A DNA stretch of 41,397 nt from Chryseobacterium soli (GTDB lineage: Bacteria; Bacteroidota; Bacteroidia; Flavobacteriales; Weeksellaceae): assembly GCF_000737705.1 (NCBI RefSeq), contig NZ_JPRH01000014.1:1-41397 (forward strand). The letters run 5' to 3'. The position numbers and the translations under genes were made by a program. Positions 34,254 through 41,397 of the stretch are shown in pieces. Within the stretch, counting starts at the first letter, position 1, and each line of letters starts with the position of its first letter. Below the pieces are notes generated by a model. That model was not told the origin of the DNA and ran no database searches. It saw nothing but the letters and a program-made list of their open reading frames with translations.

Positions 34254-34832
34254 TTATTTATCCTCTGTTTTCAGGAAATCCAGAAACAGATCCAGTGCCT
34301 GCTTACGGTGGCTAATCTTATTTTTATCTTCAGTATTCATTTCTGCGAAAGTTTTCTCATGTCCTTCAGGAACGAAAATAGGATCATATCCGAAACCTTT
34401 GAAACCTTTATTTTCAGTCAGTAAATTTCCGTGGGCTCTGCCTTCAAAATATTTTGCCCCATTTTCATCGTAATAACACAGAACCGTAATGAAATAGGCC
34501 TTTCTGTTTTCAACACCATCCATTTCGCCGATCACTTTTTGAATGTTTTTAGCAAAATCATGGTCTCCTGCATAACGGGCTGAGAAAATCCCGGGTCTTC
34601 CGTCTAAAGATTCTACCACCAAACCGCTGTCGTCTCCCAAACTTGGAATTCCTGTTTTTTCGAAACAGTATTTTGCTTTAATCAAAGCATTGGCATTGAA
34701 AGAATCGCCGTCTTCTACAATTTCTTCGTGAATATTATAATCGGTAAGGCTTTTAACGATAAAATCGTTGCCCAGAATCTGCTGAATTTCTTCTTTTTTA
34801 TGTTCGTTGTGGGTGGCTACTAATAATTCCAT
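34254..34832 (-). CDS. rdgB: XTP/dITP diphosphatase (RdgB/HAM1 family)
   Basis: A 192-residue house-cleaning pyrophosphatase that hydrolyses non-canonical purine nucleotides (XTP, ITP, dITP), keeping them out of DNA and RNA. It has the N-terminal ATHNEHKKEEI (6-16), the central GDDSGLVVESLDGRPGIFSA (around 66-85), GFGYDPIFVP and the C-terminal KNKISHRKQAL. Its length is usual for the family (about 190-200). It is the third gene of an operon, five bases after the small membrane-protein gene. Confidence 0.96.
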   Translation of the reverse strand: MELLVATHNEHKKEEIQQILGNDFIVKSLTDYNIHEEIVEDGDSFNANALIKAKYCFEKTGIPSLGDDSGLVVESLDGRPGIFSARYAGDHDFAKNIQKVIGEMDGVENRKAYFITVLCYYDENGAKYFEGRAHGNLLTENKGFKGFGYDPIFVPEGHEKTFAEMNTEDKNKISHRKQALDLFLDFLKTEDK

Positions 34833-34837
34833 GTAAA

Positions 34838-35347
34838 CTATTTTTTTATAAAAAAACTAATGATAAAAGTGACGATTGAAATCCCAAGAAGGATCAGGGA
34901 TATTAAATAAAGATTGACGTTCTGCGTATCTGAATAGCCTTCTTTTTTTATAGCTATTTCTCTTACGCCTGCATCTTTCGAATACGATTGTAAAAGATAA
35001 TCTCCTTCCACATCTATCGTAAAATCAGCATATGCAATATATGTCTTCCCGTCCTGCCGGATCTTTTTAATTGAAGACACCACGTCAGTATTGGCCGGAT
35101 CAGGAAACTTCTGAAGCACGTTATTTTTCTGATCTTTCAATTCGAAAAAATATTTTTTGCTTCCTATGTCGTCCGTACTGCTGTTCATCAAATAAACGGT
35201 ATATATTCCTTTACTTACATTAATTGTAGATTCCCCAGGAACTTTTGCTTCAATGAAATCAGGTTTCACAGATATAAAAGTCCAGACAGAGAACAATATC
35301 GCAAGCCCCACAAGCACAAATGAAACAATTCTAATTTTCTTTCGCAT
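34838..35347 (-). CDS. Small membrane protein of unknown function
   Basis: A 169-residue protein with an N-terminal hydrophobic segment (about 7-26), a beta-rich extracytoplasmic part of about 115 residues (KGIYTVYLMNSSTDDIGSKK, KTYIAYADFTIDVEGDYLLQ) and a C-terminal membrane segment (about 145-166) followed by KK. No family was recognised. It lies six bases after the CPBP protease gene and five before rdgB, so the three are cotranscribed. A membrane partner or substrate of the CPBP protease is possible, but only position supports this. Confidence 0.7.
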   Translation of the reverse strand: MRKKIRIVSFVLVGLAILFSVWTFISVKPDFIEAKVPGESTINVSKGIYTVYLMNSSTDDIGSKKYFFELKDQKNNVLQKFPDPANTDVVSSIKKIRQDGKTYIAYADFTIDVEGDYLLQSYSKDAGVREIAIKKEGYSDTQNVNLYLISLILLGISIVTFIISFFIKK

Positions 35348-35353
35348 ACTTAA

Positions 35354-36184
35354 TTAAATTTCAGAATAATGTACTTTATATTTTGTAGTAAAAAGGTAGC
35401 AGAATAGTGAAAAAAGTACAATTCCAACTGCTAATATGATCCATTCCGAAACCTTGAACGCTTCTGAAAAACTTTCATTTTTGGTATAGGTAATTAATAA
35501 TGATGAGCATAAATTATTAAAGCCGTGAAGCAGCATCGGTAGCAATAAAGATTTTGTTTTATAATAGACTAAGCCTAACACACAACCCAACAGAACAGCG
35601 CCTACAAACTGCCAGGGGTTTCCATGAACCAATCCAAAAATAACAGAGGCATAGATAATCGCTTTCCATGGCGCTACCCCTTTATTCATCAATCCTTTCT
35701 GAATGATTCCTCTGAAGATGATCTCCTCAAAAATCGGTGCCATAATTACGGTCATGATAATCATCAGCACAGGATCATAGGTAATCTGGTTCATCAGTTC
35801 TGAGAAAAATTCATAATATTTCCCGAAGAACGGACCTGTAGTAGGAATCTGTGCCGTAATAAATTCCGCAATAAACATCATCCCTATCATCATAGGAAAG
35901 ATAAGTAGATATGTATAAAAATTAGTCGGTGAAAAACTAAAATTAAGCTTTTTCTTAGTCGTTGGCCTTACAATGATAAAATCAAAAAAAGCAATCGCTG
36001 TTACAAAGCCTGCTGCATTGGTAAGCATAAAAAACCAATCTCTAAGCTGCAGGTTTTCTTTAAAAGCAATTTTCCAGATGGTGCTGAAAAAGGAAACAGA
36101 CATCGTTCCAACCATTAATCCTGCCAATAAAACCAAACCGCCGATCCATGTAAACGTGAATTTCGGATACCTGCTGTTTTCCAT
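35354..36184 (-). CDS. CPBP family intramembrane metalloprotease
   Basis: A 276-residue integral membrane protein of the CAAX-protease/bacteriocin-processing (Abi) family, with about eight membrane segments. The three family motifs are intact: EEIIFRG (Glu153, Glu154, Arg158), FGLVHGN with His187, and LLHGFNN with His220. Members cleave prenylated or other membrane peptides, and some process or confer immunity to peptides. The substrate here is unknown. It is the first gene of the CPBP/small-membrane-protein/rdgB operon, with a good promoter upstream. Confidence 0.92.
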   Translation of the reverse strand: MENSRYPKFTFTWIGGLVLLAGLMVGTMSVSFFSTIWKIAFKENLQLRDWFFMLTNAAGFVTAIAFFDFIIVRPTTKKKLNFSFSPTNFYTYLLIFPMMIGMMFIAEFITAQIPTTGPFFGKYYEFFSELMNQITYDPVLMIIMTVIMAPIFEEIIFRGIIQKGLMNKGVAPWKAIIYASVIFGLVHGNPWQFVGAVLLGCVLGLVYYKTKSLLLPMLLHGFNNLCSSLLITYTKNESFSEAFKVSEWIILAVGIVLFSLFCYLFTTKYKVHYSEI

Positions 36185-36537
36185 GTATTTTCTGTAAAAA
36201 ATTATTGAACAAAGATAATTTTTTTGAAAGCCTCAGGCAACTAAAAAAGGAAATAGTTATAGTTACCTCCAGCCTCAAAGTATCTAAGAAACGAAGAAAA
36301 GACGACTAAAATATCATGAGATGAACCTTCCCATAAGCATTATCAAAAATAATACAGTTATATGCTCACTTGTTATTAGGAGGCTCTATCTTCCACCCTG
36401 ATCAAACAACAGATCAGAAGTTTTTGAAAAATATTTTATCCGCCGTGAGCCCTGCCAATCCATAGAAAGAGTAGTTTATGTCACTTTTCTATTGATCTGG
36501 CCCGATCTTTTCATTCTTTTAACAAACGCATTCAGTT
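36185..36537. other. Divergent intergenic region
   Basis: 353 bases between the CPBP operon and the rightward membrane-protein gene. The left end holds the CPBP promoter. I see no good TAnnTTTG box for the rightward gene and no repeat, RNA or small gene in the rest. Confidence 0.6.
36210..36240 (-). promoter_or_regulatory. Promoter of the CPBP-rdgB operon
   Basis: Minus-strand TATCTTTG (36217 to 36210) with TTG (36240 to 36238) 20 bases upstream, an exact match to the flavobacterial pattern. The leader to the ATG at 36184 would be about 20 bases. Confidence 0.75.
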
Positions 36538-37260
36538 ATGGAAAAAGACTTCCAAAGTATAGAATCTGAAATTAACAGGCCGCTCACGTTGCTTGCAAGA
36601 ATTTCTTCACTTTTATTTTTTACGGTAATTTTTACTGTACTTTTTATATTTCCCCTCTATTATATCAATCAAAAAGGCATCTTATTTTATATTGAAAATG
36701 ATAAAGAACTTTTTTTCACAGTTCTTTCAACCCAGATTTTAGTATTGCTGATAGCAGCAGGTTTAATCAAATTCTACCGGAAAAACTGGACCACAATTCC
36801 TGTAAGAATCATCGTTAATGAAAAAGGGATTCTCTATTATAATTCGAAGCATGAAATGGTGAACAGCATTTTGTATGCAGACCTGTTGAAAGGCGAAACC
36901 AAGTTTTATAAAAAAGATGTATTCACGGATTATTCCAATCAAAAATATGCAGAGAGAAATTTAAGAGTCAACCTCAAACAAAACGGATTGATCGTACAGG
37001 CTATCGTTGCTATGAAACTTGATTTCAATATCCTCAGCAACAAATATATGCTGTATGCTCATTTTATAAGAGGAATACACATTTTCCGCCCTGAACTTAC
37101 CATCGACCATCTTATTTACAGCAATTATTATATTGATCAAAAATCCCAGCTTTACAGCAAAGCGAATCAAAACAAAGACAGAATAGCCACGATTTTTTTA
37201 GCCTTAACAGCATTTGGACTGATCTATCTTCTTGTGATTTTACTGCAAATGTTCGTTTAA
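36538..37260 (+). CDS. Membrane protein of unknown function (240 aa)
   Basis: No family was recognised. Two hydrophobic segments lie near the N-terminus (about 20-44 and 59-80) and one at the C-terminus (about 217-239). Between them is a soluble region of about 135 residues with alternating beta strands and charged residues (VRIIVNEKGILYYNSKHEMV, ADLLKGETKFYKKDVF), possibly a PH-like cytoplasmic domain of the kind found in bacterial membrane proteins with this layout. That resemblance is weak. It precedes prfC by 92 bases with a separate promoter between them, so an operon is unlikely. Confidence 0.75.
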   Translation: MEKDFQSIESEINRPLTLLARISSLLFFTVIFTVLFIFPLYYINQKGILFYIENDKELFFTVLSTQILVLLIAAGLIKFYRKNWTTIPVRIIVNEKGILYYNSKHEMVNSILYADLLKGETKFYKKDVFTDYSNQKYAERNLRVNLKQNGLIVQAIVAMKLDFNILSNKYMLYAHFIRGIHIFRPELTIDHLIYSNYYIDQKSQLYSKANQNKDRIATIFLALTAFGLIYLLVILLQMFV

Positions 37261-37304
37261 CCAATCTTTGAATAAGGCGCTTGCCTACTAAAGACAACTT
37301 TTAT

Positions 37305-37335
37305 TTGAAATCCTCATAAAAAATCACGATTTTTG
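37305..37335 (+). promoter_or_regulatory. prfC: Promoter of prfC
   Basis: TTG (37305-37307) and GATTTTTG (37328-37335) are separated by 20 bases. The -7 box differs from TAnnTTTG only in the first base. The ATG lies 18 bases further on. Confidence 0.5.
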
Positions 37336-37352
37336 CAACTTCAAAATAAGAT

Positions 37353-38948
37353 ATGTCAGATTTAATCAAAGAAATAGAAAAAAGAAAAACTTTCGGGATT
37401 ATCTCTCACCCCGATGCCGGAAAAACCACTCTTACAGAAAAGCTGCTGCTTTTCGGGGGGGCAATTCAGGAAGCGGGTGCTGTAAAATCGAATAAAATAA
37501 AAAAGGGAGCGACCTCCGACTTTATGGAGATCGAAAGACAGAGAGGAATTTCTGTAGCAACCTCCGTTTTGGCTTTTGAATATAAAGATCACAAAATCAA
37601 TATCCTTGATACTCCGGGACACAAGGATTTCGCAGAAGATACGTACAGAACATTAACAGCCGTTGACTCTGTAATTGTTGTTATAGACGTTGCAAAAGGA
37701 GTTGAAGAGCAGACTGAAAAATTAGTTAAGGTCTGCCGAATGAGAAATATCCCGATGCTGGTTTTCATCAATAAACTTGACCGTGAAGGTAAGGACGCTT
37801 TTGATCTGTTGGATGAAGTAGAACAGAAACTAGGATTAAGAGTGGTTCCCCTTTCTATTCCGATCGGGATGGGAAGTGATTTTCAGGGAATTTATAACAT
37901 CTGGGAAAACAACATTCAGCTATTCCTGGAGGAAAAGAAACAGAGAGTTGGAGAAACTGTAAAATTCGACGATATTAATGATCCTTCCATCGATGAGGTG
38001 ATTGGAGAAAAAGCAGCCCAGACTTTAAGAGAAGAGCTTGAACTGGTAAAGTCTGTTTATCCTGAATTCAGCCGCGAGGAATATATGAATGGTGATTTGC
38101 AGCCTGTTTTCTTTGGTTCTGCATTAAATAATTTTGGTGTTCGTGAGCTATTGGATGCATTTATCGAAATTGCTCCAATGCCGCAACCTAAAGAGAGCGA
38201 TACCCGTCTTGTAAAGCCTGAAGAAAATCAATTCACAGGATTCGTTTTCAAGATCCATGCGAATATGGATCCTAAGCACAGAGACCGACTGGCATTCGTA
38301 AAGATTGTGTCGGGAACTTTTAAAAGAAACGAAAATTATTTATTGGTAAGAGAAGGCAAAAAGATGAAGTTTTCTTCTCCAAATGCTTTCTTTGCGGATA
38401 AAAAAGAAGTGGTAGACGAAAGTTTCCCGGGTGATATTGTAGGTTTACACGATACCGGAAGTTTCAGAATCGGAGATACGTTAACTGGTGGTGAAAAATT
38501 AAGCTTCAAAGGAGTTCCTAGTTTCTCTCCGGAACATTTCCGTTATATCAACAATAATGATCCGTTAAAAGCGAAGCAGCTTGCAAAAGGTATCGATCAG
38601 TTGATGGATGAAGGCGTTGCACAGCTGTTTACTCTTGAAATGAACAACCGTAAGATCATCGGAACAGTGGGAGCTCTTCAGTACGAAGTAATCCAATACC
38701 GTCTGGAGCATGAATATGGTGCAAAATGTACTTATGAACCATTATCGATGCACAAAGCATGCTGGGTAGAGGCCGATGAAAAATCAGAAGAATTTAAAGA
38801 ATTTGCAAGATTAAAGCAGAGATTCCTGGCAAGAGATAAATACAACCAATTGGTATTCCTGGCAGATTCTTCATTTACTATTCACATGACACAGGAAAAA
38901 TTCCCGAATGTAAAACTGCATTTCATCAGTGAATTTAATAAGGATTAA
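37353..38948 (+). CDS. prfC: Peptide chain release factor 3
   Basis: A 531-residue translational GTPase that recycles RF1 and RF2 from the ribosome after peptide release. G1 is GIISHPDAGKTTLTEK (15-30), switch I contains RQRGISVATSV, G3 is DTPGHKDFAEDTYR and G4 is NKLDREG. The His-Pro in G1 and the GISVATS segment distinguish RF3 from EF-G. Domains 2 and 3 follow (SGTFKRNENYLLVREGKKMK, VGALQYEVIQYRLEHEY). Its length matches E. coli RF3 closely. It ends at a bidirectional terminator shared with the convergent protease gene. Confidence 0.97.
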   Translation: MSDLIKEIEKRKTFGIISHPDAGKTTLTEKLLLFGGAIQEAGAVKSNKIKKGATSDFMEIERQRGISVATSVLAFEYKDHKINILDTPGHKDFAEDTYRTLTAVDSVIVVIDVAKGVEEQTEKLVKVCRMRNIPMLVFINKLDREGKDAFDLLDEVEQKLGLRVVPLSIPIGMGSDFQGIYNIWENNIQLFLEEKKQRVGETVKFDDINDPSIDEVIGEKAAQTLREELELVKSVYPEFSREEYMNGDLQPVFFGSALNNFGVRELLDAFIEIAPMPQPKESDTRLVKPEENQFTGFVFKIHANMDPKHRDRLAFVKIVSGTFKRNENYLLVREGKKMKFSSPNAFFADKKEVVDESFPGDIVGLHDTGSFRIGDTLTGGEKLSFKGVPSFSPEHFRYINNNDPLKAKQLAKGIDQLMDEGVAQLFTLEMNNRKIIGTVGALQYEVIQYRLEHEYGAKCTYEPLSMHKACWVEADEKSEEFKEFARLKQRFLARDKYNQLVFLADSSFTIHMTQEKFPNVKLHFISEFNKD

Positions 38949-38970
38949 TAGCAATTTTAATTAAAAATAA

Positions 38971-38998
38971 AAAAAACCGTTCAGCTGAACGGTTTTTT
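38971..38998. terminator. Bidirectional terminator
   Basis: A perfect 28-base palindrome with half-site AAAAAACCGTTCAG and no loop bases beyond the centre, between prfC and the convergent protease gene. Confidence 0.92.
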
Positions 38999-39020
38999 TT
39001 ATAGTATTTATTCGAATGAC

Positions 39021-41324
39021 TTACTTAGGTATCATCATTAATTTCTTAACAATTTTTTCTCCATCTACGGAAACATGAATCATATAGGATTCAGTAGGTA
39101 AATGTTTTAAATTAATTTGTTGCAGATCCTGATCAAAAATATATTTCGTCTTTTTAGGAACAATCAGCTTTCCATCCATTGAAAATATTTCGTAACTAAC
39201 AACGTAAGGACGCAACGGAACTTGTCTAGGGAAGTCAGTTTTAATATAAACATACCCATCATTGGAAGGCACGGGATATATCATCAGCCCCTTGTATATT
39301 CTTGTAGGGATTGTTACCACCGGAGGATTAGTGGGAGGTACTACCACTACTGACGAATTGATGGTAAAGTTTTGTAAATTGACATTAAAAAATATATTGT
39401 CAGTAGCCTTCACCATAATTCTGGCATTATTGGTAATTGTGCCAAGACCGCCTGGAACAGTATAATTATAAGAACCATTATTAGGAGTGCTTGCCACCAA
39501 AACAATGGGGAACGTAAGACCACCGTCTTTTGACAAAAGGATTTTTACATTAGGTGCACTTACCGGTGCCGCCGTTGTATTGGCAACATTCCATGTAATT
39601 GCGTATGACTGACCTTCAGTCCAAATAACTCCAGTAGTATTTTGTGAAGTTACGGTAAACGGACCTGCAGCTGCATTCACTGTAACGACCATATCATCAG
39701 AATTGTTTCCAGAACCTCCCGCTCTATTGTCACGAGTGGTAAATCTGAAGTTATAGGTTCTAGCAACATTTGATAAAGCTTCTACAGGGATTGCTAAACC
39801 TTGAGTGGTGGTTGCTCCAGTTAATACTGAAGTCATTGTTGGAAAATATCTGATAGGAGTAGTTTGTGGAGTCCAGGACCTGAAAGTAGGTCCAGAAGCT
39901 TTTGTTGCAGTTGCCGCAGAATTTGCTCCGGTTTGCCCGGCTGCAGCGTTATCCATTTGCTCCCAAATATAGGTTAGAGCATCTCCATCTGCGTCAGTGC
40001 CCGTTCCTGTAAGCATAAATGGAGTGCCTTTCGGAATGATATAATCTAATCCAGCATCAGCTGTAGGAATAGTATTTCCGGTATTTGTAACTACCGGGCA
40101 GGTTTTAGTTTTAATATTATTAGTAATCTGCTGAATACTTATAGCATGGAAAAACGGATCTGAATGTTGTTGCACATCTTGGTTAGTAATACCTGCATAC
40201 CCCATAATTGTAGATCCTGAACCTGGCTCCACATTTACACCTGATGTCTCAATATTATGAGAAAATGTATGATTCCCTCCAAACTGATGCCCCATTTCAT
40301 GAGCAACATAATCAATATCGAAACTATCACCAGATGGAATACCATTTGCCGGGGAAGTATATCCGCTTCCTTTTGATCCGTTGGTACACACGCAACCGAT
40401 ACAGCCCGCATTTCCACCACCTCCGGTTGCTCCAAATAAATGGCCGATATCGTAGTTTGCCTCTCCAATCGTCGCAGTTAAAGCAGTTTGTAGCTGAGCA
40501 TTCCAGTTATTCATTTGGGCTGAAGGAGAATAAGGATCCGTAGTTGCATTAGTATAAATTACAGCATCATTGTTTGCAATAATGATCATTCTTGCAGAGA
40601 AATCTTTTTCAAAAACCCCATTTACACGAGTCATTGTATTGTTCATCGCTGCCAATGCACCCGCTATTGTTCCTCCGAAATAGGTTGTATATTCACCTGT
40701 ACAAGATAAGGCTAATCTGAAAGTTCTTAATTTTCCATCATCAGCATTTGGTCTTGCAGTAAGACTGGAATTATCCAGACCTTTTTGAGCAACATCAAGC
40801 ACAGTGCATTCAAATTTATCTAAACTCTCTTTTTTGTCTGATTTTTTATAAACGACATAGGTTGAAAGGTCTTTAGTATATGGCTCGATAAAAACCGCTG
40901 ATTTATTTCCATAAATCTCCATTGAAGATAATCCCAATGGTGAAATACTGAAATAAATACTAGAACTAGGGTCATCTTCACCTACACCAACATAAGATTT
41001 AATATCCGGATATTTTGCTGCTAATTCAGGATCGAAATTTGAGTTTTCTCTTACTTTGAAACTTTCAAGATTGCCATTAGAATTTGGGAAAGAAATAATA
41101 ACATCAGACTTTCCTTTAACAGTAAATCTTTTGGGTACTTTCGCTAAAACATTCTTTAAATTATTAAAATCTAGATTATAAATTTTGGGGTGAAGAATGC
41201 CGGTCTTATTTTCAAAGATTTCCGAAGTATTTTTTTGAGACACTTCCTTCCAAAGTCGGCTTGTTTGTGCTAAAAAAACATTGGAAATAAGAAATATTCC
41301 CATCAAAAGTAGTTGTTTTTTCAT
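39021..41324 (-). CDS. Reprolysin-like (M12B) secreted metalloprotease with type A T9SS sorting domain
   Basis: A 767-residue secreted zinc protease. It has a signal peptide (about 1-20, FLAQ|TS) and a propeptide-like region (about 22-195). The catalytic domain (about 196-415) has the metzincin motif HEMGHQFGGNH (His342, His346, His352) and a downstream Met-turn candidate in STIMGYAG. Cys residues around GCIGCVC (308-313) may form disulfides. After this come a beta-sandwich region (about 425-550) and a domain with YAITWNVANTT (about 555-660). The last 80 residues (GLMIYPVPSNDGYVYIKTDF to VKKLMMIPK) fit a type A T9SS domain. It is probably released or surface-bound and degrades environmental protein. 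No clear promoter is seen in the 73 bases upstream. Confidence 0.92.
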   Translation of the reverse strand: MKKQLLLMGIFLISNVFLAQTSRLWKEVSQKNTSEIFENKTGILHPKIYNLDFNNLKNVLAKVPKRFTVKGKSDVIISFPNSNGNLESFKVRENSNFDPELAAKYPDIKSYVGVGEDDPSSSIYFSISPLGLSSMEIYGNKSAVFIEPYTKDLSTYVVYKKSDKKESLDKFECTVLDVAQKGLDNSSLTARPNADDGKLRTFRLALSCTGEYTTYFGGTIAGALAAMNNTMTRVNGVFEKDFSARMIIIANNDAVIYTNATTDPYSPSAQMNNWNAQLQTALTATIGEANYDIGHLFGATGGGGNAGCIGCVCTNGSKGSGYTSPANGIPSGDSFDIDYVAHEMGHQFGGNHTFSHNIETSGVNVEPGSGSTIMGYAGITNQDVQQHSDPFFHAISIQQITNNIKTKTCPVVTNTGNTIPTADAGLDYIIPKGTPFMLTGTGTDADGDALTYIWEQMDNAAAGQTGANSAATATKASGPTFRSWTPQTTPIRYFPTMTSVLTGATTTQGLAIPVEALSNVARTYNFRFTTRDNRAGGSGNNSDDMVVTVNAAAGPFTVTSQNTTGVIWTEGQSYAITWNVANTTAAPVSAPNVKILLSKDGGLTFPIVLVASTPNNGSYNYTVPGGLGTITNNARIMVKATDNIFFNVNLQNFTINSSVVVVPPTNPPVVTIPTRIYKGLMIYPVPSNDGYVYIKTDFPRQVPLRPYVVSYEIFSMDGKLIVPKKTKYIFDQDLQQINLKHLPTESYMIHVSVDGEKIVKKLMMIPK

Positions 41325-41397
41325 ATAGTTTTTTCTTTTTTTAATATTAAGAGGTATAAAATTTTTCTTTTTTTAACTCATTATTACTGTGCTTATC

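Overview
The window looks like a chromosomal segment of a Flavobacteriia member, most likely Chryseobacterium or a close relative in the Weeksellaceae. The signs are AT-rich DNA, Bacteroidota-type promoters (TTG, about 17-22 bases, TAnnTTTG), starts with little or no Shine-Dalgarno, secreted proteins ending in type IX secretion (T9SS) sorting domains of both type A and type B, and marker genes such as a DUF3098 gene beside ftsX. I see no rRNA, tRNA, CRISPR array, insertion sequence, prophage or integrase.

Layout. 1-609 is non-coding. It holds three leftward tandem promoters serving something beyond the left edge, and one REP-like palindrome. 610-2667: a secreted alpha/beta hydrolase and an EamA/DMT transporter. 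2795-5395: an M36 (fungalysin) metalloprotease interrupted by one in-frame stop codon. 5676-7475: rpsA (ribosomal protein S1) with its own promoter, leader and terminator. 7788-10436: a secreted Ntn-type hydrolase and a DbpA-like DEAD-box RNA helicase. 10519-14668: an SMP-30-like lipoprotein, ccoG, an AraC-type regulator and a MerR-type regulator. 14879-17476: a membrane-anchored protein with four helix-hairpin-helix modules and a beta-propeller lipoprotein. 17699-21835: a leftward cell-envelope and RNA-modification operon (ftsX, DUF3098, uppP, truB, an outer-membrane-barrel candidate, rluF). 21926-22696: rsmA.

22755-31635 is the most distinctive block. Three consecutive same-strand paralogues (788, 1193 and 784 aa) share a signal peptide, a choice-of-anchor L domain, cysteine-containing Ig/PKD-like modules and a type B T9SS C-terminal domain. 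The middle copy has expanded by internal duplication of a roughly 250-residue block plus one further module. 31869-34125 is an operon of rnz, a TIGR02757 (DUF2400) gene and a two-TM protein carrying eight near-perfect acidic isoleucine heptads. 34254-36184 is another operon (CPBP protease, a small two-TM protein, rdgB). 36538-38948: an unknown membrane protein and prfC. 39021-41324: an M12B-like (reprolysin) T9SS-secreted metalloprotease.

RNA metabolism and translation (rpsA, truB, rluF, rsmA, prfC, rnz, the DEAD-box helicase) and envelope growth (ftsX, uppP) are interleaved with T9SS cargo (two proteases, three adhesin-like proteins). No single new defence or biosynthetic system is evident. 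The best candidates for novelty are the expanding choice-of-anchor L array, the acidic Ile-zipper membrane protein, the HhH-repeat protein, and the protease with an in-frame stop.
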